Shown here: piece by piece, positions 39,113 through 53,528 of the stretch | How positions within the stretch are numbered: the stretch's first letter is position 1 | How the letters are laid out: every line of letters starts with the position of its first letter | Assembly: GCA_004352715.1 (NCBI GenBank) | Contig: SCFE01000091.1 | Coordinates: forward strand, 1,782,642-1,846,641 | Direction: 5' to 3' | DNA: 64,000 nt | DNA from: Hofstenia miamia | Taxonomy: Eukaryota > Xenacoelomorpha > Acoela | Made by a program: the position numbers and the translations under genes | Notes under the pieces: model-generated | Database searches by the model: none | Seen by the model: the letters and a program-made list of their open reading frames with translations, nothing else | What the model was told of the DNA's origin: nothing

Positions 39113-42100
39113 CAACAAATTAATGAATCAATTTTACGCTTTATTTGGGAACTGGAAACTTTAATGGACATTTTCCTGCATAATTTTTGAAAATAAAATA
39201 ATGAAGCATAAAGTGTGAGAGAATATTTCACAGCATTTATTAAAGTTTTTATTGGCTTAATAACGCTTTCCCAGTTTCCGCCTACACCTCTTAACGCTGA
39301 AGCTATTGATAAATTATATTGATTTTCCAGTTCTAAGGAATTGCACAAAGATATGAAAATTCATTGGAAATTTATGAAACACATTGAATGAGGAAACTAT
39401 TGCCTAAGAAATGTCAAAGTTTGTTAAACTGAACTACATTAACATTTGACTATATATGTAAACTTACATTTATAAACAAGAAAGAAAAGTTTACATTATA
39501 CTTAATATTTTTCGTTCTAAGCGCTAACTTGCATTTCAGAAATATGAAATATAACCGCTGGAGGCGTTGGTAGATTTCAACAAATGTGATTTCAGACTTC
39601 TATTATAATAAATATAATTCAGAAATTTTAATTATTTTGAAATAGGACTAATTCCATTTCACACATTTTGCTTTTAAGATAGCTTTTTAATTTATGAGTC
39701 ACATTGCGTCAGAACAATGCTGGTTGCACAATCAATACTACATTTATTTATTGATTTTTGATTGAAAAGGTTTTTTTGAGAGATGAAAGCATTTTAATTT
39801 ATCGATACTAAATGCGGAGTGTAATATGATTATCAATGCATTCATATTATATTTCATTATTTTATTAAAATATATATTGATTAAGTTAAAGACATGAATT
39901 TCTTTTTCAAACAACAGTATTTCTGCGTAACTAAGTACTTCATAAAATGGTAACTAATCATTGAATCAAATGTAGGTTGAAACTATTTACACTAAATTAT
40001 TATTTCAAACTTCGATTTTTAAGGAACTTCTAATAAATGAATTTTACATCAATTTTACCGAGACATTATTTCGCATATATAGCAAATGAGAAACAAATAT
40101 ATATTACACTGCTTAAATCTTATAAAGATATTAACATAAATCTATGAATCGAATCTACTTTGTACTTTTGCAGAATTGTTTAGGAACAGCACACATCGAC
40201 TCGTTGCCAACATCCATTTATGTCCTACCAAGGGACGCATCAATAAACATTATATCCAGTGATTTCTAAAAATACTTACTCGGTCATATTGAAAAATCTA
40301 TCTCATAGGATAAGACAGAATGAAAACCTAATAGAAAACTCATAGTAAATTGCTAAATGGAGGATGTGCGTGCAATACCGAGGACAAAATGCTTATTAAG
40401 GTTCTTAGAGTAAGACTGAGATTGGTTGGATTGTTTCGATTTACAATTTAGCTATAGGTAGTAAGCAATGTGTCTGCTTCTTATTCAAATTATTCTTGGG
40501 AATACGTCTTTTTAGTCCTCTAATGCATCCCAAATCTTGTCAACAGTTTTTGCGATGTACTTTTTGCAAATCTTAAGCAATTGTATTTGTGTTTTTAATG
40601 TTGATTAAAATGGCCAATAGTGACAAATAAAGTTAAAATTTTAGTTTAAGCTCCAGATGACGAAGAGGCTAAAATTACTAATTATGCTGTTATAATAATA
40701 TCTTCTTAGCTTAAAATATAGATAAAGTTTACTTGTTTCGGTTACTCTTCAAATTCAAATATTAAAATGATATCCATGTTAAAAATACCTTTTTCACACT
40801 TAAAACCAAAAATTGTTCAGTTTTAACAAAATCAGGTCAAAATTGTATCAAAGCGTTTTATATAGCATTGGTAAATTTTCACTGCTATTCTTCTTTGAAT
40901 GATTCCTTTATAGAAAAAAACATATTAACCTATGATCAACGAAGTATAATATATATATAATGTATATAACTTCATAATGAGTGAAACCTTAATTTAACCC
41001 TCGTCGTTCTACTAAAGAAGATATCATATACAATAGTTGTTGTAGTCTCTACTTAGAAGGTAAAAAATTAAGACATGCAATACATTTTAAAAAATATCGT
41101 GAAAACCCAATATATCTTTTTTAACCCATGTAAGGAAAAAGTAATTAAAATGTATAAAATTAATTAATAGTATTATGATTTGTTCTGTACTAAATTTTAC
41201 CGTTTATATTCACAATTCTTACATATTTTTACACCTCGCCTTAAAAATGATATAGAACTAATGGGCATAACAAAATATCGGCCCTGGGGATCTCAGGAAG
41301 AAACAGTTGATCTACACATATAGCCTCTGTTTCAAATTTCGAAGTCCTTGTTAATTCACTAACTTAAATCAGTTAGCAGTATTATTGTAAAACAACGCAT
41401 TGCATATCCGCAGCTGCATGCAAATATGTACAAGATTCGTTCTTCGTCTCATAAAATCGTTTCTATTGCATACGATGACGAGCTCAACATATATTTACAA
41501 AAGAAAATTGTCATTCGACAAAACAATCATTTTGGCTCAACTCAGTGATGTCCCTTTAAATATTTTTACAGGAAAATTTATATTTAAAGGAAAAGATAAA
41601 AATTTAAAGGATCCTTTTAAAGGATTACACAATATATTGTAAAACATGCGAATTGCAATTTAGAAATAAAACAGCACAAATATTGCAATCAAAGCTTGAG
41701 GTTTTCTTTTATAATCTATTACGCTGATTTTGTGTAAGGATTATGCCTCAAAAATACATCAAATTAATGGAATGATCAAAGTGAACAACATGATGTGGGA
41801 TGCTGTCAAATGTGATAGTTTTAAAATAGTTAAGAATTAGTGACAATCAGGAGGATCGTTCGGTTATACTAGATGATGGAAAAACAAAAGGCCACTTTGA
41901 TGACATCCGAAATAGTGTGCGTGAAATTGCACTGATTCATGTAGGGAAGCGAATTAATTTTTCTGTTCGCAAAATCACCAAGTTAAACGGGTTGGGCATG
42001 GTAGATGTTTGGATGACTGACAGATACTACCAAGAATTTAGTATAGAGATATATATATGGCCGGCCAGTCCATGGGGAGCGCTGGAAATTGCTATAATAA

Positions 42101-45100
42101 AAATGATTTATTGTAGGGTTAGCAATCTCGCGATTTAACGCTGTATTCACTAGAAACTTTTCAAAATCTGTTATGGTTTCCCCAAAAAATTATTTAAACG
42201 TTTTAAGCTTACGAACTGAGGAATATATTGAAAATCTGATAACACCACAAAATAGAGAATTGTCTCGTCTTTTTTCTAGATTAATTCGCGATTTGGCGCT
42301 GTTCTTACAGCGCGAAAGCCTTTGATTTTGTGCCATGCGCAACTGGGCGAAGCTCACATTGTTTTTTTCCAAAAAGCAGAATATTGGAAGGTAGGTATTG
42401 GGTTTCCATGGGCATTCGACCGACTCTTTATCTGAGCATTAGGTAAGGTAGGCATTTAATGTTCCTTACAAAAATCGGATTTTTCATTGAAAAAAATATT
42501 TCTTAACAGTCTTGGATAAAATTGCTCAAAAATGTAGACAAAGCGATTGTTACTCTAAAATAACGCAAGCGGATAGAGAGCTAAAGGTTGCACAAATACC
42601 GAAGAAAACGAAGTTCGTTTTGTAGGGCAAAATATATTTGGCTGGATGAGTCGTCCATCACTTGGGTAATATCAAGGCCTACTTAAATGTTTATTATAAG
42701 TCTTGGTATTCAAATTTCCATTTGAAAAAAACAAGCTACATATTTCATTAGAGAATATTACTAAAAATTTAAAAAATACTGCATTTTTAGTTTAACAATG
42801 GAATCATAGGTACTTTCGCCAATGGGATGAATGAATCAAAACTTTTATTTCAAGAATAATGCACCCAAATATTTTTGCAATCCTTTCAAACTTAAACTCA
42901 TTGCAATTAAAATGTTTTGATGTTTCTAAGTCGTTTCAATTAAAATTGAATTTTAAACAACATTTGTTGATGCTAAAAATACTTGAAAGGCGAATGGCTT
43001 ATTCATCTAAAAGCGATTGGTTGTTTAATTAAGACTTATGCATTCATAATGAGATTTTGTCTTGTACAAGTATCCATTTTTGTGGAATTGCACTTTTCGA
43101 ACAAGATTTTGCAAGTAATTCTCTCTTTGCTACACTATGCGTTTACTGTAGATTGTTAAATTAGTATTTATTCTTTTTACGAATTATATTGATTTTCCAC
43201 AAAAGAGTTTACCGAAATTTTAATAACGTCAAATAACTGAAAACATTAGAGATATTGATTTTGAGAATATCATAAGATAAACCACCCATTAATCTACGTT
43301 CAAGGTTGATAAGGAAACAACTTTGAGATTTGCTACGTCAAGAGCAGAAATAAATGCAAATAACATGATTTATTTGTTCACTTAGACAACTTTAAAAGCA
43401 TTACTTACATTCTTAGTTTAAATTGATATGTACTGCTTTACTATTTTGCAGTAGCCGTTTGATAATTTTTTTTGGACGCTAGGGTAGAATACTACCTGTA
43501 CACGCCGCTACTTGGGTGCGGCTTTGGCGGCGGCTAACGATCGAACATGGCTTCTATTTTCATATCACGATTTTTAGCGGTTGTAACTTTGTTTTGACGG
43601 TGAGTGTAAGTCCAGATAAAGTATGAGATATATGGTGAATAGTATCTACGATAAAAAATTTACGGCAAGGAACAGTTTTAATATTTGCTGCCGCCGTCGA
43701 CTGCGGTTTTTAACCTTAGCTCCAGCCAAGAACTCCAGCTACAAGAAAACTAGTACCCTATGGAGAGCGATCACAGATGATAGCTCGCAGACGAAGATTG
43801 CTGGGTATAAACTTTGAGCTTTCACTTGTCCAGAATAAACTAGATAATTTTTGAGATAAAGAACTTCTTTTACTGATTAGTAATAATTGATAATAGAACT
43901 AATGTTGAAAAATAATCTTGTCTACTTTTTCAAATTTGAGGGCTAACTCATATAACTTCTTAGTGTTTAACATTTGCAATCAATTGATAAGCTATTTATT
44001 CAAAAAGGGAACGAAAAATATTTTCACTTATCTAAGAATCGGCCTAATAATTTCGAATCGTGTCCATTCCTGTAGTAGCGACGCCCTAAGAAGCCTTAAA
44101 ATGATGCTAGTTCTTTTGGCTAATTCTCATAACATAAGTTACTTCCCAAGGAACTGCTACCAACTTAAACTTTAAACATCTTTCAAGTTCTTATAAGAAT
44201 TTTTAAATTTTGAAAAAAATCCGTTTTGTTCTTTAAAGAGTTGCAATAGAGTATATGGTTTATTATCTTTGTTTTAAAAGGCCAAAATCAATTATGTATT
44301 TCATTAATGCATTGAATTGCATTCTGAAAGTTTAAAATTACTCAGCTTAAATTATCAAGTAAAATGATATTTAATTGCCAATTCTCAATAATTTCATGTG
44401 ATTTTGAAGGGAAAATTTCCCATATTATGCTTTAAAAAACCAAGCAAATAGTTTTCAAATTGTAGTGAAACCTTTAAGCAAACTTATCAGAACTTGAAAG
44501 ATCTTTAAAGTTTTAGTTGGTAACAGTTCCATGGGTTATTAACTTGTGAGATGTTACGCAAAAATTGGGATTATCAATCACATTTATAATTGTATAAACT
44601 TTCCTGCTTGTTTTTGTTGAGTTTTATGTTTTGAAAACTAATTTATTGCATTAAAAAATAAATCGTGGTCGCTTAATTATTTGAAAGTGACATGAAAGAA
44701 ATTGCTCCAATTGCATAGAGGAAATCAACATTTTTATAATGGAAAATAACTTAAAATTAAAGAGATAAAATTATCACCAAATTAAGGAAACCGTTCTTTT
44801 ATGTTCCCATCAAAGCATATGAATTTAGTCTAATTAACAATTATGACAATAGACTGAAATGTGTGAATGTATACAAATAGCTTTTGCAATTCAGCAACGT
44901 TTCAAAAAAGCTTACATGTCCGCTAATAGTAGCGTCTCTTCGATGTCTGTCTAGCCTGTTTCAAATTTCTATACACATTCTTTGTCATTTAATGAAATAT
45001 TTGTTGCAACGAGACTATATTACTATTAGTCTTATGTTATTGAATTATTCGAAACTTTTGTCATCTTAATTAATTTTTTATTGTTTAAAATACAAGAAAT

Positions 45101-45785
45101 CTACATTCTTTGTGTTAATGTTTTTAGAATAATTCTAATCTGGAAATGGGAGCATTCTACATGTTGTACTTAATAAGAATACTAATATGATCTTAATTTA
45201 AGTGTAGAAGCTTGCACTGATATTTATGAACTGTGTGTGAGCATAATTTGGTTTTCTGTTAAGCTGAATTTCCAAAATTTAATTTTTTCGAAATCCCATC
45301 AAATACAATTAAGCAGAATCTAATCAATTTTATTAGGAATAATTTTAATGCTATTACACCAAGCTGTTCTAAAGAAAAAATAGTGACAATGTAAAACTTC
45401 TGGATTAAATGGATGCCACCATTAATATTTTAAGTTTAGTACTTTTTACCTAAATCAAGCATTTGTTGTGCTTCATTGTATTTTTTCAAAATTATTTTTA
45501 AAAAAATGGGAATTACAATTTACGTAGATGCTCTTTCTCACAATTTACTTATCTATAGCACTGGTATGCTTAATATTGAAATGTAGAACAATAATTCAAT
45601 AAGTAGGGCCATAATATTATATGAAATTTGCAAAATAGCACTACTTCCTGAAAATCTATAAAAGCAAAACAATTATGCAAATTTTAAATGCCAAGGAAAA
45701 TGTATATATCTAGTGGCTTCCTCTAAATTCAACCAACTGTACATTGTCATGGTTTCTCTTCAGTAGACCTTGTACATTATATTAC
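39113..45785. other. Stretch without recognisable genes
   Basis: AT-rich. A G+C-richer patch at 43470-43560 (GCCGCTACTTGGGTGCGGCT region) and short repeats near 42130 and 42285 (TCGCGATTT with CGCTGT) stand out, but no protein or element could be named. Confidence 0.5.
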
Positions 45786-45791
45786 ACCATT

Positions 45792-45891
45792 ACTCTAATC
45801 AGTGCCGAAAAACCATTGTTATAAACATTTTTTACAAAATGACTCTAATCAGTGCCGAAAAACCATTGTTATAAACATTTTTTACAAAATG
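45792..45891. repeat. Two tandem 50-bp copies
   Basis: The unit beginning ACTCTAATCAGTGCCGAAAA occurs twice without visible difference at a 50-base period and with no N between. This indicates a recent tandem duplication. Confidence 0.95.
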
Positions 45892-47376
45892 ATCATTTCT
45901 ATTAAAAACAACAATTGAAAATAATTTTTTATGACATTGATATTCCATTATATCTTTTTCTCTCCCCACACTTATCTGGGTACGACCTAGCAAGAACTTA
46001 GTATTTAATTTTTGTGTCTGCTCTAATAGAACCTGTTTGGCCCAGAGATGTAAATAAATTTTACTTTTTTTTCACCCCAGTGGTCTGAACTGCGTGTATT
46101 CTTTTTTGAACAAATAATTGCAGAATTCAATGACTAACTGTCCCCAACAGTTTTTTGAATTTAGCTCGGGGCTTCCCCATAATAACAAATCTGTAATTTA
46201 AAATTGTCCTTTTAAAACGTTGTATAAATTTTCGCTGCTTCTGCAGTAAAGTTTTAGATTTGGAGCAAATTTTTTATTGATTGGAATTTCAGAGTGGTCG
46301 TTAATTGAAACGGAGTTTGAGTTTTTATTAGGCGACGACGTTTACCATTTCAACTGTCAATTGCTTGACAGCTCATTAAACAACTTTGTTAAAAAGCAGT
46401 CGTTAGTAGACTTAGACGGTCGTTTCTCATTCTGCAGTATATTGGTAGACAAAAATACTTTACCTACCATATATTACAATTAAAATTTTTGCATTTTCTT
46501 CTTTTAGGCTGAGCTTCTAGACTTATGAAAAATTTTTGTTTGATCTGGAACTAAGGCTTGGCAAAGAATTTTGACCTATTTGCAAATATGGTTAGGAGGG
46601 TTTAGTCCTATCTATAAAGATACTCCAAGAAATATTAAAAAATATTTATTTTTTAATCTATTTATAAAAATATAATGATCATACACTGAACTTATTTAAC
46701 TTTGAGCTTCTAGGACTGCTAAGTGTTGCGCAATTAAAATTAAGAAACTATATTTATTTGATGTATTTTTGCATAATTAAATTCAACACAAAGGCGTTTA
46801 TTTAACGCGTTTTTCATTGAGGGTGAAGCATATTCATTTATTCTCTGCAAATCATAATTTATTAATGATATCAAAGGGTTAATTTTAATTATGCGCATAT
46901 AATCAGAAATATGCTTTGAATGACCACTTAATCGAGTGGGCGATTAATTTTTATCGATTTCGGGATTACAGCAATACGGGCGCTTCATTGGTTCATTCCC
47001 TTGCCGCCTAAATCTGACAAAATTTTGTAATTTATAGAATTAACGTTTGTTGGAAATGGGGGAGTTCAGACGGCGGCTTTTTAGCTCTCGTGGGATCGCT
47101 CGTTTCCCTTGATAATGAAAAAGGTTTGCTTCCATCTACCAATCACTAGTGATGAAATTAGTATGTGTTTGTTTTCTACTAACACCCGCCGGCTTTTGCT
47201 AATGCGCACCCTACTTATTTGTAAACAATTACTCTTCCATCTTCTGTAAGTACACACCTTTCTTATGATATTCCACTTTATTCAAAATTCATTTTTGATT
47301 ACATAAGGTTCGAAATTGCTCAATTTACCGCATAGATATTTCTTAAATAATTCTTTATATTCTTTAATTGATAAAT

Positions 47377-47409
<33 letters not shown>

Positions 47410-50300
47410 AATGTTTATATGAATTTTCCCACTTGTTTTTATCGTAATTTTTCGTCATTGTTGTATATTAGCTAATTATGAAATGATGAGTAAAATTAGA
47501 TGAATTCAAATTTGAAATTGGATTTGATTTCTGTTATAGTTATATTATAGGTAAATTTGTAGAGCACAATGAAATCTAATACTTAATAAATGCAAATATT
47601 CCTCTCAGAGTTTTAATTCATTTTAAAAACTCTAAACATAAAATATTATTTGCTGTCAAAGTATTTGTTTCGAAACGCTTACAGTTGTATATTTTTTTCA
47701 CTGTATAAATGCATCTATCATTAGATATGTACTAGGTCGTGTAGCATTTTTTTAAATATAAATGCAGACCTCAAGAAAAATTCATAGAAAAATGTCTCTC
47801 ATTTACAAAAAATATTCTAATTAATTTATTGAAGCCTCAACTTATTGCTGTTTCAATGTGTGTTCTTGTGTGATTATTCTTCCCCATTTTAACTACTATT
47901 TTGTTTTATTAAATTTATGTTTAAGTATTTCTTTAGATTGCGAAATTGCTATTCAAATATAAAGTTATATTGTATTTTTGGTATTATGGTCTAACAGAGG
48001 AAACGTTCTTCAAAGTACGTTTACGTTTTCAAACATATTCTTTGGCTTTTTATCACCAAATGTATAAAATTTATTTTGCATTTACAAAATTTTCATTTTT
48101 ACTTATACTATTTAGAGAAAGGCTTTTAGTTAATGAGCAGAAGGCGAATTAACGTTGTTGAAATATATAAACGTTTATCTAAAGATTAACATTTACCATT
48201 ATCAAGCAGGAAGAATCTTCATAAAATTTTTATTTTTATTGAGAACAAATGTTTGTAACTATATTTTATTAAATTACCACTCAATTCTTATTGAAAAACG
48301 AACGTTCTAGCATACGCTTTTTTCAATTTTGTTCAGGGCTTTTGTCAGCAATTTTACCAGTAATATATTAAAGCAAGTTAAATTGGTGAAATTGAGCTTA
48401 GATTTAGTAGAAACTTTTGAGGCCTGAAATCAGAAAATGCTTGTGAAATATCATATATCATTTTTCTATTACTAATCTTTTCGTAAAGTAAATTTTTTAT
48501 TGTAGGACCTATAATATATTGAACTATACTGAGACATGAAAGAGCATTATTTTTTAAGCTTGTTTTTGATGTTATGCAGAATAGATAATACATAAGCAGG
48601 AAACCTTATTTTTCTATAGGAAACATTGAACAAACATCACCGCCTTGCTGTTTCGGTTTGAGAAACTTGGAATTTTTCTACTTTCATATACACACACCAA
48701 CTTTAGCAACATTGATATAAGCATTGATCAAAAATTTGTTTTAAATTCAAAAAAATTAACAAGTTCCATCTGTAAAATATTTGAGAAAGGGAAGTGGTCC
48801 AAAAATGACACTTATTAAAATAACTTTCACAACATTAATTAACTACATTCTAACGTGATAATTGATGCAATTGTTGAAGCTATTTTATGATATCTTGTTT
48901 GAAAGTGCGAGCTTCATATTTTAACGAAACTTTTGTTATTGAGTACTAAGTCTTCAACATATGAACGCTTACATACATTCAAAATTTTATACACGTTACT
49001 GTATGTGTCGTCAAACTCAAACTATTTGGGAATTTGATCTAATGAATTTTTAGTGTGTGATTTATGCGTTTCCGCAATCACTTATTAAATTACGGAGAAA
49101 TGATCTAATTGTTTGATTCACTACTGAGAATAAAATTACGTTAAATTTATTTCAAGTACACGGAAACAAATATTTTGGGAAACTAAAATCTGAAACTCAC
49201 AATTTAAGAAAAAGTATTCAATGCGATTGTTGAAAAAAATCAGAAGCATGCGGATGTAATTGTTTTAAATTGTAAGACCCAACATTGTCTAATTGAATCT
49301 AATGAATTGTGATGCAATCGATTTTACTAATATAATTTCATAAAGTGTTATTTGTTGAATTGATTGGATAACAGACACAATAAGATTTCTTTCTCCCATT
49401 TAGCACAACAATCAACGCCTTTTACAATGAAAAGATTTTAACCGAATATCACCTTTGATGTCACCCAGCTTTGAGACAGTCATATAAGTAATTGGGAAAA
49501 TTAATAAATGATGTCAGCAAAGATGTGAACTTTTTGGCGCCCTATTCTATTTTAATATATCAGTCAAAAACAGTTTGGTCAAGGTGCTATATTATTATGT
49601 ACGGTCGTATGTACATCCGAGTTGGAACCGGGCCGGCCAGGATCGGGTACGAATATAATATAGTTTTACCCGGGCTTAAAATTTTCTATTTACACACTAT
49701 TCTCTAAAATAAATTATAATTTTCACTATATGACTTTTGTTTTTTCATTCTTTATTGATTAAATTTTAAATATTAAATGGTAAGCTCCTTTTAATTAGTT
49801 TATGCATATGATACAGAGAAAGTGTCTCTAATTTTTAAAAAAACTACAGGGTCGGACATAGGATGAAACGCCCAGACCCATTCGTAATACTGATTAACAT
49901 ACTGCTCAACCAGGCTCTATTTGTGTAGTTTTAAAAATTCTGAATTTTAAAAAAGAGCTCTACGTGACAAAAATTCTATTGCTCTAGCTCTAGTTTGTCC
50001 CATGGATCTGTTCCCCGTCGTGGCCAAGTGATCTCAATTGATGCCACGCTATAACTTCTGATTTACACAAATTTAGCAAAATATATTAAAAATATTCGAA
50101 ATTCTGTAGTAACAGATTCTTAATTTATGGTTCCACTCTCATAAGCTATTCCCAGTCTTGTAGAAATATTTAATCCCAGATTCCATGGGACCGGAATCAA
50201 TAAATTCCTAGGGAGGCTAGACTGACGTAGGGCCTATTTTAAGGTAGCTATCAATAGCTTAACGATCCTAAATTAGAAATGTTTTGTCAATTTTTGTTAT
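45892..50300. other. Stretch without recognisable genes
   Basis: Contains (TA)n at about 47379-47407. A frame at 46277-46483 follows an acceptor-like GGAATTTCAG and is somewhat richer in coding-like codons, but it matches nothing I recognise. No other features could be supported. Confidence 0.5.
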
Positions 50301-50309
50301 ATATATATA

Positions 50310-50490
50310 NNNNNNNNNNNNNNNNNNNNNNNNNNNNNNNNNNNNNNNNNNNNNNNNNNNNNNNNNNNNNNNNNNNNNNNNNNNNNNNNNNNNNNNNNNN
50401 NNNNNNNNNNNNNNNNNNNNNNNNNNNNNNNNNNNNNNNNNNNNNNNNNNNNNNNNNNNNNNNNNNNNNNNNNNNNNNNNNNNNNNNNNN
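50310..50490. other. Assembly gap of 181 N inside (TA)n
   Basis: N run flanked by TA repeats on both sides, about 0.5 kb upstream of the innexin start. Confidence 0.98.
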
Positions 50491-51026
50491 ATATATATAT
50501 ATATATATATATATATATTCTTCGCTCTGCTATTTCTACTTATCAATAGAAAGAACATGGTTTGGTTTATAGCATAAATATCTATTTTTATAGCTTAAAT
50601 CCATTCATAAATTACAGAGTAAAAAGGATTTTTAGAGCGGCTTATATTAGATAAAAAAAATATTCCTGTACAAAGAAGATATATGCATATATTTGAATGT
50701 GTACATTATTTTGAGAATTCAATATTTCTACAAAGTATACATTATCTTGATACAGACATTGCGTAGTAATTTAAGAATAGCCATCATTTGATTTATTAAA
50801 TTACCTGTTAGTATTTAGGATTCATTCCTTGAAACTTACTTCTAAGCGTTGTAATATTATTAATTTAGCAAAAATGTCTTACCCATTCGATGTCCAAATT
50901 AATTCTGATCTATTGACTGAAACTCGCTTCTTAAAGTAATAAAATTTTAACAATCATTTTACTGGATACACATTGTTTACGCATTGCATTCCTCTAGCGG
51001 AGATATTTTTAGTTGAGCATCTCATA

Positions 51027-51146
51027 ATGTTTCCATTGAGATTGGTGAGTGGTATTTCGCAGATTACTGGTACTGGTGATGGCGATTTTGTAGATCGCAT
51101 GAACCACAGATACACGCCAATCATATTTGTTGTTTTTGGAATATTG
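51027..51146 (+). CDS. Innexin, exon 1 (residues 1-40)
   Basis: Forty codons from ATG code the cytoplasmic N-terminus and most of the first membrane helix of an innexin, the subunit of invertebrate gap junctions and hemichannels. DGDFVDRMNHRYT is the conserved innexin N-terminal block, and YTPIIFVVFGIL begins helix 1. This ATG puts about 20 residues before DFVDR, the usual spacing. The frame stays open upstream, but likely acceptors (CATTCCTCTAG ending at 50997, and GATATTTTTAG ending at 51012) suggest a 5'UTR intron. The exon ends at a consensus donor (TTG|GTGAGT), phase 0, and joins exon 2 to read GILVSTKQF. No promoter could be identified. Confidence 0.93.
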
Positions 51147-51584
51147 GTGAGTAAAATATATTCCACATTTATGTACCAGCATAATTATATGCTGTATTTA
51201 ATTATACGTCTATAAATGATTCTTTCACTGGGATTGGATTTTTGATGTTAATTAATACGACTGTCAAAATGTCAAGATCTTTGTCCTTACATGACACAAC
51301 TGTATTTATCGACAGCATGAGCATTTGATCTGATGCATTAAACTTTATTATATCTCATTGGGTATTAGCCACATTTTCACATATATGGTATTTAAAAATA
51401 AATATAATTCTCCGCCTCTTTTGATTTTTTACATAATTTTTCAATAAATATTACAATTATTTTATTTCTAAAATAGATATATTTCTTCAGAAATTAATAT
51501 ATCGGGACAGTTATATTGTGTTTAGTATTATTTCATTTTTTGTTATTGACGTTGCTTTAAATTTTATTTCTTCAATGTTTTTAG
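51147..51584 (+). other. Innexin intron 1
   Basis: The intron starts GTGAGT and ends TTCAATGTTTTTAG. It is 438 bp, phase 0, and contains no recognised element. Confidence 0.9.
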
Positions 51585-51671
51585 GTGAGCACAAAACAAT
51601 TTGTGGGTGAACCAATAACATGTTGGACTCCAAATCATTTCTCAAGTGCTTGGGTACAATACACAAACCAG
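51585..51671 (+). CDS. Innexin, exon 2 (residues 41-69)
   Basis: Twenty-nine codons finish helix 1 and enter the first extracellular loop. VSTKQFVGEPITCW is the hallmark innexin segment, with the first loop cysteine at residue 53. NHFSSAWVQYTNQ leads to the second cysteine in exon 3 (residue 71), which leaves 17 residues between them, as in typical innexins. The cysteines are expected to form disulphides needed for docking between cells. Acceptor TTTTTAG and donor CAG|GTAGCC are both plausible, and the phase is 0 on both sides. Confidence 0.95.
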
Positions 51672-52019
51672 GTAGCCTCATGTTTTAATGTGTTTACTAC
51701 GAATATTTATTATTATACAAGTTAGCAAAAACTTCTTTGGCGTACATTTATATACTCTCTGTTAATATAATCTCAATTTTATTGTTTTTGAAGCAATTGA
51801 TTAGAAAAGTTCTTTCCCACCATATTCGTTTTGTCAATTAGCACCTATTTTCTATTTTAAATCATTACAAGTTTTACTTAACAAATGAAAGATATGCATG
51901 TTTTTAGCGCTGTGTTCTATTACAAAATAGGAAATATGTTCTTAAATATCAGCTAAATATTGTGTTTCCAACAACTTAAGTATACTAAGAAAATATCCAT
52001 CGAATTTCTGCTCGATTTA

Positions 52020-52056
52020 TGTAAAATTATTTTTAGTTAAAGGTTCCCTAAATTTC

Positions 52057-52067
<11 letters not shown>
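52020..52067 (-). repeat. Inverted copy of the 38051 gap-edge sequence
   Basis: Contains GGTTCCCTAAATTTCATTTT leading into (TA)n. The same sequence, reverse-complemented, ends at the 1-kb gap at 38097. It may be the 3' end of a repeat with a (TA)n tail or a misplaced contig end. Confidence 0.85.
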
Positions 52068-52112
<45 letters not shown>

Positions 52113-53375
52113 CGTTTTGATATCTTTTATTCACTAGCTTCAAAATATTTGTTTAATATTTTTGTGTTTTAAGATTTAGCGCAATGCAATTTTGATACAA
52201 ATCTATAAACTTTGAAAATTTTGAACTGGATTTTCAGGCATTACAAGCATGATCATTATTTAATAAGATTGTCATAATATATCGATCTTTTGAATCCTGT
52301 TGTTGATAATTAAGATGCTAGTATATCTTTAAAGTTCATTGTGTGCACAATATACTTGCTTACATCAGAGGACCACAATTCGGCTATTATTTCATTCTGC
52401 GTCAGTTATTGTCATAAAGAACTTAATTACGTTCACATGAATAAGTAATAATTCGTTTATGTGATGTAATTGCTATTTCCCTTACTTCACTCAATCGTTG
52501 TTTGATTTTACTCAATTTTATCTACTAGTTTATTTTTTTATTTGTGCATTTTAAGACCAAATAGGTTGTTTTAAAAAGAAATAAACTCAAAGACATTAAC
52601 AATTGAAAACTGGCACAGTGTATTTTTAGAGTGTTACAGTTACTTTCCTGTAAAAGTAGGGTCAATCAAATTTTTCTTAGATCTGGGACTACATATTTGT
52701 ATTTTTTGAAAAACTTAGGGAGAATTGAATATAAAAGCTAGTTGAATCAGATGATGATTCAGTGCTACATTAGGGGAAGATTAGGAATATTGATTCCTAT
52801 GCTATTTTTCGCTAAAATATAACTATATTTTTCAATACTTGTGTTCAGTAGAACAAATGCAACAATAGGGCATAGACAAAATATAATGAGTGAGCAAAAA
52901 TAGTAGTACATCAAGTTTATATTACACAGCATAATGCACAATCGTTTGTGGTAAAGCAGATTTCATAAACCCAGAAAGATTGGGCTATGGGCAATTATAT
53001 TCAATGGTTATTAAATTTCATGTTAAGAAAGCATCTTCATCAGAAACAGAATTGACTTGAGGATTAAGAAATCTACTGCTTATATTTTGGAAACCATAAC
53101 TAAGTATAATGAAGACTTTTCCAGAAATCATGGCTATTCCAAATTGACCTTAATTGGAATTCATGAAACTCTGACACTCCCTGTAATAAGAAGTCTTTCA
53201 TCGATCAGAATGATGTTAGATCTTGCGATTGCAGACGATATAACGTATGTGATGGGATGGTAAGATGGACAAATCCATTTTTTGCTTATATTGTAGACTG
53301 AGAGTTCGATACAACTCTTAGGATTATCTAAAAAATGAACTTTTTCTTCAAAGTATCAAAATATTTACCAAAATA

Positions 53376-53528
53376 ATGAAACAAGTTGACAGTTCTTTGC
53401 TTGGCCAGCGATATCCTGAAGTCCTTGAAGTGGACCGAGGCAGTGCGTCATTTATTACAAATGGATTCATTCAGATTAAGAGAGTTGGAATATATCCTCC
53501 CTTGCCTCGATGCAGCATGTTACAGTAA
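53376..53528 (+). other. Unidentified 50-codon open frame within innexin intron 2
   Basis: ATG to TAA reads MKQVDSSLLGQRYPEVLEVD, then RGSASFITNGFIQIKRVG. A second frame over the same bases is also open. The patch is richer in G+C than the intron around it. It is not part of the innexin and I do not recognise it. A retrocopy or transposon fragment is possible. Confidence 0.2.

Noticed and set aside
37969-39348. Frames of 347-459 codons on both strands
   Set aside because: They exist only because the 1000-N gap and (TA)n repeats contain no stop codons.
49995-50045. GTGGCCAAGTGATC, tRNA A-box-like
   Set aside because: No B box or cloverleaf follows, so neither a tRNA nor a SINE can be supported.
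50268-50577. Frames of about 97 codons with IYIYIY runs
   Set aside because: They are created by the 181-N gap and TA repeats.
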